DNA of 64,000 nucleotides from Polynucleobacter sp. AP-Kolm-20A-A1 (lineage in GTDB: Bacteria > Pseudomonadota > Gammaproteobacteria > Burkholderiales > Burkholderiaceae). The stretch covers positions 620,001 through 684,000 of the forward strand of contig NZ_CP061315.1 in NCBI RefSeq assembly GCF_018688315.1, read 5' to 3'. Positions 54,421-64,000 of the stretch are shown piece by piece (the first letter of the stretch is position 1; every line of letters begins with the position of its first letter). A model generated the notes under the pieces. That model ran no database searches. It was not told the DNA's origin and saw only the letters and a program-made list of their open reading frames with translations. Both the position numbers and the translations under genes were made by a program.

Positions 54421-54440
54421 GAAAGTGAATATTCCAAATC

Positions 54441-55604
54441 ATGAATCGTTGGTTACTTCCTGAAGATATTGCAGATGTTTTGCCAGCAGAGGCTCGCAAG
54501 GTAGAGTCTTTGCGTCGTGCCATTTTGGATTTATATCAATCCTATGGTTATGAGTTGGTTGCTCCCCCAATCCTTGAGTTCTTAGACTCCTTATTGACTG
54601 GCACTGGTTCAGATCTCAATCTACAAACATTCAAGTTGGTAGATCAATTATCAGGTCGCACCCTAGGCTTGCGGGCAGATATGACTCCGCAAGTGGCTCG
54701 TATCGATGCGCACCTTTTAAATCGCGCTGGTGTGACACGTCTTTGTTATGCGGGCTCTGTAGCGCACGCACGCACACCGGTGGGCAGCTCTGCTCGCGAA
54801 GAGTTACAGCTTGGCGCTGAGATTTACGGCTGCGCCACTTGGGAAGCAGACTTTGAGGCAATTACCTTATTGTTGAAAACGCTTGCAGTAGCAGGCTTAG
54901 ACAAGGTCTATCTAGATTTGTCACACGCCGGCATCCTGACTGGCATCTTGGCCGACCAAAAACTCGACAAAGAAACGATTGAAACTTTGTATGGCTTATT
55001 GCAAAGCAAGGATCGCCCACGCTTGAGTCAATGGGCCGCTTGTTTGCCTGCTAAGGTATCTGAGGCACTTATTGCTCTGACAGAATTAAATGGCCCATGC
55101 ACTGAAGTACTCGCAAAGGCTAAAAAAGTATTGCCGAAACATGCTGCAGTCGATCAAGCCTTGGCTGACCTTGAGCGCCTGGCCTCAGCTGCAAGTGTTT
55201 TATCTACAAAATTAGAACTCAGTATTGATCTAGCTGACTTGCGTGGTTATCAGTATCACAGCGGCGTAATGTTTGCTGCGTATGTTGATCAGTTGCCGCA
55301 ACCGATTGCAAGAGGCGGTCGCTATGACCATGTTGGTCAAGCTTTTGGTCGCCCACGTCCTGCAACTGGTTTCTCGCTCGATCTATTGACCTTGGCTAAC
55401 TTGTCTCCTTTAAAGGCGCGCAAGTTAGCAATTCTGGCTCCTTGGATTGAGGATGCGGAATTGAATAAATCAATAAGCAACTTGAGAAGTCAGGGTGAGG
55501 TAGTGATACAGGTGCCAGCTGGTACAGCAGTAGAGGCTGCCGAATATGAATGTGATCGAGAGCTGGTGAAGCAAGGCAGCTCTTGGGAAGTAAAAAAGAA
55601 GTAA
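54441..55604 (+). CDS. hisZ: ATP phosphoribosyltransferase regulatory subunit HisZ
   Basis: A 387-residue paralogue of histidyl-tRNA synthetase that lacks the anticodon domain. It keeps motif 2-like sequence (VTRLCYAGSVAHARTPVGSSAREELQLGAEIYG) and motif 3 (IARGGRYDHVGQAFGRPRPATGFSLDL). With a short-form HisG it carries out and regulates the first step of histidine synthesis. The synthetase class II fold and the hisZ-purA order are the Burkholderiales pattern. No hisG is nearby. It is 20 bases after hflC. Confidence 0.95.
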   Translation: MNRWLLPEDIADVLPAEARKVESLRRAILDLYQSYGYELVAPPILEFLDSLLTGTGSDLNLQTFKLVDQLSGRTLGLRADMTPQVARIDAHLLNRAGVTRLCYAGSVAHARTPVGSSAREELQLGAEIYGCATWEADFEAITLLLKTLAVAGLDKVYLDLSHAGILTGILADQKLDKETIETLYGLLQSKDRPRLSQWAACLPAKVSEALIALTELNGPCTEVLAKAKKVLPKHAAVDQALADLERLASAASVLSTKLELSIDLADLRGYQYHSGVMFAAYVDQLPQPIARGGRYDHVGQAFGRPRPATGFSLDLLTLANLSPLKARKLAILAPWIEDAELNKSISNLRSQGEVVIQVPAGTAVEAAEYECDRELVKQGSSWEVKKK

Positions 55605-55633
55605 ACCCGAAGAAGTAAAGCTATAAGCAGTAG

Positions 55634-57010
<1,377 letters not shown>

Positions 57011-57079
57011 TGGAAAATAATTGATTCAGCATTTAATTAACTAATTTATCAACTTTTTGTAAGAACCAAGGTTTACAAC

Positions 57080-59296
57080 ATGACTGCGCGCACTACCTGC
57101 AATAGCCTTCAAGTGGCAACTCCTTTATATCGTTTTATCGAAGACAAAGTGCTTCCAGGAACAGGCATCAAGAGTGCTGACTTTTGGAAGGGTTTTGATG
57201 AAATCGTTAAAGATCTCACCCCAAAAAATGAAGCCTTGCTAGCTAAGCGTGATCGCATTCAGGTTGACTTGGATAAATGGCACCAAGCCAATCCAGGCCC
57301 AATCAAGGATATGCCTGCATATCGTAAGTTCTTAAAAGAAATTGACTACTTAGTCGACGTTCCAGGAAAAATTACTGCAACAACCAAGAATGTGGATGAT
57401 GAGTTGGCGCTTCAAGCCGGTCCTCAACTGGTTGTTCCTGTATTAAACGCCCGTTATGCATTGAATGCCGCGAATGCTCGTTGGGGCTCTTTATATGACG
57501 CTCTTTATGGTACCGATGTTCTCTCTGAAGAAGATGGCGCTACTAAGGCGGGTGCTTACAACCCCATTCGTGGTGCTAAGGTAGTTGCTTATGCTCGCAA
57601 CTTCTTGGATCAAGCTGCTCCATTGGCTAAGGGATCACATCGTGATTCAGTTGCTTATACAGTTGACGGCAATAAGCTTTCCGTTAAATTAAAAGATGGC
57701 AGCGTTACCGGTTTAGCTGATGAGAAGCAATTTGTTGGCTATCAAGGTGATGCAGCTGCACCAAGCTCAGTCTTATTGCGCAACAACGGCGTGCATATTG
57801 ATATCGAAATCAACAAAACTAAAACTATTGGCGCAAGTGATCCCGCTGGTATCAATGATGTTGTCCTCGAAGCTGCGCTCTCCACCATTTTGGATTTGGA
57901 AGACTCTATTGCAGCAGTAGATGGCGATGACAAAGTGCTTGCCTATGAAAACTGGTTAGGCATCCTCAAGGGAACTTTGGTTGAGGAAGTGAAGAAGGGC
58001 GATAAGACCATTACTCGCGCACTCAATCCAGACCGTAAGTACAAAGCTGGTATTGGCGCTGTTGATGCAAAAGATGGTGTTGTCACTTTGCATGGCCGCT
58101 CACTTTTGTTCCTCCGTAACGTTGGCCACTTAATGACCAACCCAGCCATTATTACTGGCGAAGGTAAAGAGATCTACGAAGGTATCTTGGATGCAGTGGT
58201 GACTGTATTGATCGCTTTGTACGACATTAATCGTCCAGCAAGCCAAGCAATTGGTAATACACGCAAGGGTTCCGTTTATATCGTGAAGCCAAAAATGCAC
58301 AGCCCAGAAGAAGTGGCTTTTGCAGGTGAGCTCTTTGGTCGCGTTGAGAAGTTGCTCGGTTTGCCAGCAGACACAGTCAAGCTTGGCATTATGGATGAAG
58401 AGCGTCGCATGAGCGCCAACATCAAAGCGGCAATTGCTGCTGCAGGTGCACGTGTTGCCTTTATTAATACTGGCTTCTTGGATCGTACTGGCGATGAAAT
58501 GCACACAGCAATGTACGCAGGCCCAATGATGCGCAAAGGTGATATGAAAACCAGCAAGTGGTTGTCTGCCTATGAGCGTCGTAACGTATTTGCAGGTTTA
58601 GATTGTGGCTTGCGTGGCCGCGCTCAAATCGGCAAAGGTATGTGGGCAATGCCAGACATGATGAAAGCCATGGTTGAGCAGAAGATTGTTCATCCAAAGG
58701 CAGGTGCAAATACAGCTTGGGTACCATCACCAACTGCGGCAACTTTACATGCGCTGCATTATCACCAAGTAAACGTAGCAGAGCTCCAAAAAGAAATGGA
58801 AAAGCTCGACACTGCTGCTGAAGCTGAAGCGTTGATCAATGACTTGTTAACTATTCCAGTAGTTGAAAAAGCAAACTGGTCTAAAGAAGAGATTCAGCAA
58901 GAATTGGATAACAACTGCCAGGGTATCTTGGGTTACGTGGTTCGCTGGATCGATCAGGGTGTTGGTTGCTCTAAGGTTCCAGATATTCATAACGTTGGCC
59001 TAATGGAAGACCGTGCAACATTGCGTATTTCTAGCCAACACATTGCCAACTGGTTGCTCAACGGTATTGTGACTGCTGATCAAGTAAACGAGAGTTTGCA
59101 GCGCATGGCTAAAGTAGTGGATGGTCAGAATGCTGGCGATCCTTTGTACAAGCCAATGATGCCAAACTACAAAGATTCTTACGCTTATAAAGCAGCCAGC
59201 GATTTGATTTTCAAAGGTCTTGAGCAACCAAACGGTTATACCGAGCCATTGCTCCATGCTTGGCGTTTAGAGGTTAAAAAGGCAGGCGCTAAGTAA
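57080..59296 (+). CDS. glcB: Malate synthase G
   Basis: A 738-residue enzyme condensing glyoxylate with acetyl-CoA. The length matches E. coli GlcB (723), not the shorter AceB. Signatures include [14 protein letters not shown] (Mg2+ and acid residues), [62 protein letters not shown] and [16 protein letters not shown], and [18 protein letters not shown], with the catalytic Asp in the last third. The monomer has a TIM barrel with flanking domains. It has no glc operon partner nearby and its own terminator, so it stands alone. Confidence 0.97.
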   Translation: MTARTTCNSLQVATPLYRFIEDKVLPGTGIKSADFWKGFDEIVKDLTPKNEALLAKRDRIQVDLDKWHQANPGPIKDMPAYRKFLKEIDYLVDVPGKITATTKNVDDELALQAGPQLVVPVLNARYALNAANARWGSLYDALYGTDVLSEEDGATKAGAYNPIRGAKVVAYARNFLDQAAPLAKGSHRDSVAYTVDGNKLSVKLKDGSVTGLADEKQFVGYQGDAAAPSSVLLRNNGVHIDIEINKTKTIGASDPAGINDVVLEAALSTILDLEDSIAAVDGDDKVLAYENWLGILKGTLVEEVKKGDKTITRALNPDRKYKAGIGAVDAKDGVVTLHGRSLLFLRNVGHLMTNPAIITGEGKEIYEGILDAVVTVLIALYDINRPASQAIGNTRKGSVYIVKPKMHSPEEVAFAGELFGRVEKLLGLPADTVKLGIMDEERRMSANIKAAIAAAGARVAFINTGFLDRTGDEMHTAMYAGPMMRKGDMKTSKWLSAYERRNVFAGLDCGLRGRAQIGKGMWAMPDMMKAMVEQKIVHPKAGANTAWVPSPTAATLHALHYHQVNVAELQKEMEKLDTAAEAEALINDLLTIPVVEKANWSKEEIQQELDNNCQGILGYVVRWIDQGVGCSKVPDIHNVGLMEDRATLRISSQHIANWLLNGIVTADQVNESLQRMAKVVDGQNAGDPLYKPMMPNYKDSYAYKAASDLIFKGLEQPNGYTEPLLHAWRLEVKKAGAK

Positions 59297-59319
59297 TTTA
59301 GCTCCGATCTGACTAAGAA

Positions 59320-59350
59320 TGGATTTGCCCGCAAAGCAAATCCATTTTTT
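59320..59350 (+). terminator. Terminator of glcB
   Basis: A 9-bp perfect stem (TGGATTTGC/GCAAATCCA) with a 7-base loop, then six T residues (59345-59350). The next gene starts only 16 bases later and must have little or no leader after it. Confidence 0.92.
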
Positions 59351-59365
59351 ATTGGGCAACACCTT

Positions 59366-59857
59366 ATGTTTGGCTTTCTAAATCTTTTCTCCAAATCGCA
59401 TGCGAGCTTCCCATTTCAATTTAATGATGGGGGCAGGCAAAAGGCTGGCTTTAAGGGTGGTGCAGGCGATTGCGTAGTTAGATCCATCGCGATTGCAGCG
59501 AACCTGCCCTATATGCAGGTTTATGAGGACCTCAGACTTGCTAATGAGTCTTACGCCCAATCCCGCAACGATAGACTTGCTAAGAGATTAAGTGCGAAAG
59601 GCTCATCCCCGCGCAATGGCAATCATCGTAACGTCTTCCATGATTACATTCTGAAGCATGGTTTTAAATGGGTTCCGACGATGAAAGTGGGGGCAGGCTG
59701 TCAGGTGCACTTAAGGGTAGATGAACTTCCGGCTGGCACCTTGATTGTGAAGGTATCCAAGCATCTCACCGCAGTGATTGATGGCGTTATTCAGGATACG
59801 CACGATCCGTCCAGAGGCGGAAGTCGCTGTGTTTACGGGTATTACATCAAAACTTAA
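59366..59857 (+). CDS. Putative cysteine-peptidase-like protein, function unknown
   Basis: A 163-residue soluble protein. GGAGDCVVRSIAIAANLPY (residues 31-49) has the G-D-C-x-x-R-(S/A)-I pattern I recall from uncharacterised bacterial and phage proteins with a papain-like arrangement. Candidate catalytic residues are Cys36, His133 (SKHLTAVIDG) and Asp144 or Asp147 (QDTHDPSR), in the Cys-His-Asp order of that fold. The middle is basic (SRNDRLAKRLSAKGSSPRNGNHR). No signal peptide. It may be a peptidase, a transglutaminase-like enzyme or an inactive homologue; I cannot name the family. It sits between the glcB terminator and a convergent channel-like gene. Confidence 0.72.
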   Translation: MFGFLNLFSKSHASFPFQFNDGGRQKAGFKGGAGDCVVRSIAIAANLPYMQVYEDLRLANESYAQSRNDRLAKRLSAKGSSPRNGNHRNVFHDYILKHGFKWVPTMKVGAGCQVHLRVDELPAGTLIVKVSKHLTAVIDGVIQDTHDPSRGGSRCVYGYYIKT

Positions 59858-59946
59858 AGTAATTCCTGAAGTTCGTCAAAAACAGCATTTTTTGCTGAAA
59901 AACAGCATAAATTAACAAGAAAATCGCCTTAATTGGGGGAATTTTC

Positions 59947-60435
59947 TTAAAGTGATTTCTTCTTAGGTGCGTACTTGAGAAGCCAGGCTTGTTTATAGAC
60001 TCCCGTCATCATAATCATGGCTGAGGTAGTCCAAGCAACTGAAAACAGGCCGCTAAAGGCAATAAAGAAGGCGAGGCTTTTCCATCCCAAGGGTAGAAGG
60101 TCTGTCACAAACCCTACGGTGGTGTAGCAGCTGCCCGCGAAGAGAACGGCATCAATGCCATTGGGAACGAGCTTTAGCAAAAGAAGAAAGGCTGCCCAAA
60201 TGAAGATTTCGCTAATGTGAATCAGGGCAATCACAATAAATGCCACGTAAAAATGGGTAAAGACCCAGTTGTACTTGCCCCTCTCAAGATTCTTCTTTGT
60301 CAGCAATTCAAAGCGCATCACCATGTGATTTAGGGCGCTTCCATGAAACATGAGAACGAATACAAGGCCGAAGATTCCAAGGATGATGTCCATGAAAAGG
60401 AAGGCAAAGGAAAAACTTGTGGCGGTAGGTAGCAT
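59947..60435 (-). CDS. Small ion-channel-like membrane protein
   Basis: A 162-residue membrane protein with four hydrophobic segments. Between the last two lies SCYTTVGFVTDLLPLGW (about residues 102-118), which resembles the pore loop and selectivity filter of two-helix potassium channels (TVGYGD), with F-V-T in place of Y-G. The regulatory domain of larger channels is absent. It fits the ion-channel-like PF07885 group, but selectivity and opening are unknown. It converges with the previous gene. Confidence 0.75.
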   Translation of the reverse strand: MLPTATSFSFAFLFMDIILGIFGLVFVLMFHGSALNHMVMRFELLTKKNLERGKYNWVFTHFYVAFIVIALIHISEIFIWAAFLLLLKLVPNGIDAVLFAGSCYTTVGFVTDLLPLGWKSLAFFIAFSGLFSVAWTTSAMIMMTGVYKQAWLLKYAPKKKSL

Positions 60436-60516
60436 GATTGGAATCAGATCGGTTTAGCAGGGGTTTTGTCGATGATTTAGCTCTGATCGTACCTCAATGC
60501 AGATTGGGGCGCTAGA

Positions 60517-61785
60517 GTGGATAATGGACTTTCATCCCCAATTTGCACTGTAGATCCCACTTTGAGTTCTGTTCGCACCCCCTCGCAAGAGCGTTTCTTT
60601 TTGCTTGCCTTGGCAGGCATTCAGTTCACTCACATTTTAGATTTTATGATCATGATGCCCCTAGGGCCCGTGTTCATTAAAGTACTCAATATCAATACCC
60701 ATCAGTTTGGGTTGCTCTTGTCTTCCTATACATTTGCAGCGGCAGCCGCTGGTGTATTTGCCACCTACTATGTAGATCGTTTTGAGCGTAGAAAACTGCT
60801 CTTAAGTCTATATGCCTTTTTCATCATCGCAACATTAGCTTGTGGCTTGGCACCAAATTATGAAATGCTCTTTATCGCTAGAGCATTTGCTGGCGCCTTT
60901 GGCGGCATCTTGGGTTCCTTAGTGCAAACCATCGTGGCCGACTCTATTCCGTTTGAGCGTAGAGGAAAGGCGCTGGGCACGGTAATGGCAGCTTTCTCAG
61001 TCTCTACGGTTGCAGGAGTGCCCTTGGGTTTATTTTTGGCAAATCACATTCCGGCCTTAGGTTGGCGTGCACCATTCATCTTTATTGCTTTGGTTTCTAC
61101 TTTGATTTTGTATTTAGGGTATCGCAATATTCCCAAAATAGCAGGGCACTTAGATCATGTGCACGAGGGCAGTCGCTTTAATCAAATCTATAAGATATTG
61201 ACGGCGCCACAGCATCTAAAAGCCTTTGTATTTATGGCCTTCATCATGATTACCGGATTCTCGGTCATTCCGTATATCGCGCTTTACCTCACCACCAACG
61301 TTGGCATCAATAATTCCTATATTTCTCTGATCTATTTGTGCGGGGGAATTGCCACCCTGATGAGCTCGCGCTTTATTGGCCATATGGCGGATAAGTATGG
61401 CAAGGTTAAAGTCTTCAGAGCGCTTGCAGTCATCAGCCTAATTCCTTTGATCGTTACAACAAATTTGCCAGTAACTCCTTTATGGATTGTTTTAATTAAT
61501 TCAACAGCATTTTTCATCTTAGTTTCTGGTCGCATGATTCCTGCTATGGCAATTGTGAGTCAGGTTGTAGATAACAAAATTCGGGGCACCTTTATGAGTC
61601 TTGTTGGCTCTGTACAAATGCTGTCTTCCGGTATTGCTTCAGTAATAGCTGGCGCAATTGTGACGATTAGGCCGGACGGCATGATGGAGCACTACAACAT
61701 TGTGGGTTACGGGGCAGCCATTTGTGGATTGCTAACAATCTGGCTGGTAGGATATATCCATTCGGATGCAAAAGCCCCTCAGTAA
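60517..61785 (+). CDS. MFS transporter
   Basis: A 422-residue major facilitator superfamily protein with 12 predicted helices. Start is GTG 60517. Between helices 2 and 3 the loop has the family pattern YVDRFERRKLLL, and motif-like RAFAGAFGGILGSLVQTIVADSIPFERRGKALG follows. The matching loop in the second half is GHMADKYGKVKVFRA. The sequence is of the AraJ/NepI-like (sugar or drug efflux) type. The substrate is unknown. A dienelactone hydrolase gene follows at once and may be cotranscribed. Confidence 0.9.
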   Translation: MDNGLSSPICTVDPTLSSVRTPSQERFFLLALAGIQFTHILDFMIMMPLGPVFIKVLNINTHQFGLLLSSYTFAAAAAGVFATYYVDRFERRKLLLSLYAFFIIATLACGLAPNYEMLFIARAFAGAFGGILGSLVQTIVADSIPFERRGKALGTVMAAFSVSTVAGVPLGLFLANHIPALGWRAPFIFIALVSTLILYLGYRNIPKIAGHLDHVHEGSRFNQIYKILTAPQHLKAFVFMAFIMITGFSVIPYIALYLTTNVGINNSYISLIYLCGGIATLMSSRFIGHMADKYGKVKVFRALAVISLIPLIVTTNLPVTPLWIVLINSTAFFILVSGRMIPAMAIVSQVVDNKIRGTFMSLVGSVQMLSSGIASVIAGAIVTIRPDGMMEHYNIVGYGAAICGLLTIWLVGYIHSDAKAPQ

Positions 61786-61830
61786 GTGGCGACGAAGTCA
61801 TTCAGAGATCAAAGTGATAAGGGAAAGAAC

Positions 61831-62514
61831 ATGATTGAATACAAAAGACCGGACGGCAAAACCATCAATGGATATTTGGCTGAGCCTACCGACAATCCAA
61901 ATGCGCCGGGTGTTGTGGTGATTCAGGAGTGGTGGGGCTTGGATGATGAAGTGAAATCTGTTGCTGATCGCTTAGCTAAAGCGGGGTATCGCGCGTTAGT
62001 GCCTGATCTATATCGCGGCAAATTAGCGCTTGAGGCTAATGAAGCTGAGCATCTGATGAATGATTTGAACTTTGGAGATGCTGCCGGACAAGATATTCGT
62101 GGGGCGGTTCAGTACCTGAAGGCGACTGGCAGTAAGAAGGTAGCCGTAACAGGTTTTTGTATGGGTGGCGCATTAACAGTGCTATCGGCATGCAATGTTC
62201 CCGAGTTAGATGGCACGATAGTTTGGTACGGATACCCTCCGCTTGAATACGTGGATGCCAATGCAGTAAGCAAGCCTATGTTGGCACATTGGGCTTTGCA
62301 TGACGAGTTCTTTGCGCCGGCTGGAGTTGATCAATTAGAAGAAAAGCTAAAGGCGGCAGGGGCAAATATTGAGTTTTATCGTTATGACACTAAGCATGCC
62401 TTTGCGAATCCTAAGTCTGATGCTCGTGGTTTGCCGCCGCTCAAATACAATGCTGAGGCTGCTCAGCTAGCCTGGGATCGCACCTTTGAATTTTTGAAAA
62501 AGAATTTAGCTTAA
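61831..62514 (+). CDS. Dienelactone hydrolase family protein
   Basis: A 227-residue alpha/beta hydrolase. I chose ATG 61831 because AAGGGA lies 7 bases before it; an upstream GTG at 61786 abuts the MFS stop. The dienelactone hydrolase triad is intact: Cys110 in GFCMGG, Asp158 in ALHDEFFAP and His189 in TKHAFANP. The classic enzyme opens dienelactones in the chlorocatechol path, but many bacterial members act on other lactones or esters, and no catechol genes are nearby. Confidence 0.93.
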   Translation: MIEYKRPDGKTINGYLAEPTDNPNAPGVVVIQEWWGLDDEVKSVADRLAKAGYRALVPDLYRGKLALEANEAEHLMNDLNFGDAAGQDIRGAVQYLKATGSKKVAVTGFCMGGALTVLSACNVPELDGTIVWYGYPPLEYVDANAVSKPMLAHWALHDEFFAPAGVDQLEEKLKAAGANIEFYRYDTKHAFANPKSDARGLPPLKYNAEAAQLAWDRTFEFLKKNLA

Positions 62515-62540
62515 TCACGCTTTATTGATACATTTTTAAT

Positions 62541-63038
62541 ATGCACCTGTTCTCTGAAAATCTCGCGGTTGAAATCTCTAGTTACTATCGCAACTTGGCG
62601 CTAGGCCATGGCGTTATTCCCAAGGTATTTACCTTGGTTAATTCAGAGGGGGATCAGTATCTTTTCTTTATCGATGATCTTCGAATGGAAAAAGAAGAGG
62701 AGAATCAATTTCTTGCATATATCGTTGAGCAACATGACGCCGTTTCTTATGCTCGAGGCACCTTGGTGATTGTGGAGAACAATCAGCAGTTCATTGAGTT
62801 TGCAGTAGTTGATAAAGATGACGAAGAAGCCATAGTCTGCTCTGCAGAGTTAACCCGGGATATGGACGATAAACCGATTGGTTTGAGCGAATTCGAAAAA
62901 ACCTTGGTGAAAAAAGGATCGATCATTTTTGGCGGGTTGTTTGAGCCCGTCAAACTCTCTGAAGCAAAGACCGAAGACTTTCAAAGCCTATGGGATGAGA
63001 TGAGGTCCAAGATTCTTCATCGCAATATGGGGCTTTAA
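62541..63038 (+). CDS. Hypothetical protein, acidic, soluble
   Basis: A 165-residue protein with no signal or membrane helix and no family that I recognise. It is strongly acidic (DDLRMEKEEENQF, DKDDEEAIVC), with regular alternation of strands and helices, and starts MHLFSENLAVEISSYYRNLALGHG. The ORF is well formed, with a gap of 26 bases to the hydrolase gene, and ends 10 bases before the convergent permease. It may be cotranscribed with the MFS-hydrolase genes, but no role can be given. Confidence 0.72.
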   Translation: MHLFSENLAVEISSYYRNLALGHGVIPKVFTLVNSEGDQYLFFIDDLRMEKEEENQFLAYIVEQHDAVSYARGTLVIVENNQQFIEFAVVDKDDEEAIVCSAELTRDMDDKPIGLSEFEKTLVKKGSIIFGGLFEPVKLSEAKTEDFQSLWDEMRSKILHRNMGL

Positions 63039-63048
63039 GTTACAGCGT

Positions 63049-64000
63049 CTAGGCACCAAATTTCTTTTTCAGAAATTTTGTGTAAAAAGCTTCTAGTGCA
63101 AAGGAGCCGATGAGGGCGCCAATCAATGCAATTGCGCTGCCAGGAGCATTTTCAATAACGCTCACCAAAAGCGTAACAAATAAGTAGAGATTGATAATGA
63201 TGGCTGTCCAGAGCGGCCATTGTCTAGCGCCAGTCTTCTTGCGAACCTTCAGATGACCATAGGTAATGGCGGCATAGACCAATAAGAATGCTAGGCTGGC
63301 CATCTGCCCAACGATATCGAGCGGAAATATCAACACCAAGATGGTCACAAAGAGGGCGGATGCGCTGAGTGCGCCTGTCCGTGTTTTGAGAATCGTTTGG
63401 CCCAGCATTTGAGAGATTGAAGTTTTGCTCACCATATCGGCTGCAATATTAGAGGCGGCAAAAATCGTGGCATTGAGTGCTGCTGCGCAGGCGAGCAATG
63501 CTGCTGCGCCAATCACGGCAAACCCCATCTTACCTGCAACGATCTGCGCTGCATTTGCAAGAACATGACCATTAAATTGCTGCATCTGTTCTGGTGGCAA
63601 CAGTAGGACTGTTGTGCTACTTACTAATACATAGGCAATCGTCACCAATATCAAAGCGGAAAACATCGCAAGCGGCAGTTCCTTTTGGGGTTTTTGCATG
63701 GCGTTTGATGAATTCGTCACTACGCCAAAACCTTGATAGTTGATATACAGAATGCCGGTAGCAATCGCTATGCCGTTGATGGATCCGCCAGCGGATTTAA
63801 ACGCGCTGATATCGGCAACGTGGATACCCTCAATTGAATACAGTAAGAGAGCGATAGTGACAAAGCCGATAGCCAGTGTTTCAGCGCGACCGACAAAATT
63901 GGTGCCAAGTACATTGATGCCGGCACACAAAACTACGATACCAGCGCCGACCATTTTCACTTCAGTTGGCGAAAGACTGCCACCAAGCAGTGTATTGGTG
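63049..64000 (-). CDS. APC family amino acid permease, C-terminal part (start beyond the window)
   Basis: The reading frame is open to the window end, so at least 317 residues are present and the N-terminus is missing. About eight to nine hydrophobic helices are visible, with the APC-like segment NYQGFGVVTNSSNAMQKPQKELPLAMFSALILVTIAYVLVS (between the helices of the substrate site) and LACAAALNATIFAASNIAADM. This suits the amino acid-polyamine-organocation family. The substrate is not determinable. It converges with the preceding gene with only 10 bases between. Confidence 0.87.
   Translation of the reverse strand, partial: TNTLLGGSLSPTEVKMVGAGIVVLCAGINVLGTNFVGRAETLAIGFVTIALLLYSIEGIHVADISAFKSAGGSINGIAIATGILYINYQGFGVVTNSSNAMQKPQKELPLAMFSALILVTIAYVLVSSTTVLLLPPEQMQQFNGHVLANAAQIVAGKMGFAVIGAAALLACAAALNATIFAASNIAADMVSKTSISQMLGQTILKTRTGALSASALFVTILVLIFPLDIVGQMASLAFLLVYAAITYGHLKVRKKTGARQWPLWTAIIINLYLFVTLLVSVIENAPGSAIALIGALIGSFALEAFYTKFLKKKFGA

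Noticed and set aside
58130..58504. 124-codon antisense ORF inside glcB, as an example of many antisense ORFs
   Set aside because: It is fully inside a well-supported gene, on the other strand, with no ribosome site and a sequence with no domain; the same applies to the antisense ORFs in rlmD, hflK, purA and nlpD.
59878..59915. CAGCA/TGCTG hairpin and repeated AAAAACAGCAT between convergent genes
   Set aside because: A 5-bp stem with a T-rich loop is too weak to call, though it could help to end transcription from either side.

Overview
The window looks like chromosome of a moderately low-GC beta-proteobacterium of the Burkholderiaceae, most like Polynucleobacter. This is inferred from gene order (ndk-rlmN-ispG-hisS-yfgM-bamB-der-hfq-hflX-hflK-hflC-hisZ-purA, surE-pcm-nlpD, dnaX-ybaB-recR), from the Bug/TctC periplasmic binding protein, and from the AddAB-type recombination nuclease. 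It is gene-dense. I saw no rRNA, tRNA, insertion sequence, prophage or CRISPR array.

Layout. 1-4 kb: the end of a fumarylacetoacetase-family gene, a lipoprotein alpha/beta hydrolase, a crotonase-fold gene, a 52-residue membrane protein with dsbB, and a Bug-type binding protein. 4-8 kb: four consecutive outer-membrane-type lipoproteins that include the YcfL and LpoB families. 8-13.5 kb, mostly minus strand: a MATE exporter, an ArnT-like membrane protein, rpmE2, rho and trxA. 13.6-20.2 kb: the addB-addA pair. 20.2-24.5 kb: a DUF1993 gene, an SOS operon (umuD, umuC and a 47-residue ORF) behind a near-perfect LexA box, a higBA-type toxin-antitoxin pair and a DnaQ-fold exonuclease. 24.5-29.3 kb: a tandem rhodanese, the SRP RNA gene (minus strand), dnaX-ybaB-recR and a lipoprotein. 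29.4-37 kb: a porin followed by a three-gene heavy-metal-type RND efflux operon. 37-41.5 kb: surE-pcm-nlpD, an exonuclease and rlmD. 41.5-57 kb: a BI-1 protein, then the long housekeeping block from ndk to purA. 57-64 kb: malate synthase G, a putative cysteine-peptidase-like protein, a small channel-like protein, an MFS transporter, dienelactone hydrolase, an unknown protein and the start-less end of an APC permease.

How the genes work together. Much of the window is conserved cell maintenance: translation and RNA (hisS, der, hfq, hflX, rlmN, rlmD, rho, L31), envelope building (bamB, yfgM, nlpD, the LpoB-like operon), protein quality control (hflKC, pcm, dsbB, trxA) and DNA repair (addAB, umuDC, recR, dnaX). 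The accessory parts are the efflux operon with its porin, the toxin-antitoxin pair and scattered small ORFs.

I found no clear new defence or mobile system. The most useful leads are the four-lipoprotein operon, a missing canonical start codon for hflX, a small ORF at the end of the SOS operon, a His-rich cytoplasmic tail on the efflux adaptor with a hairpin at the predicted 5' end of its mRNA, two predicted leaderless transcripts, and a small putative cysteine-peptidase-like protein at 59.4 kb.
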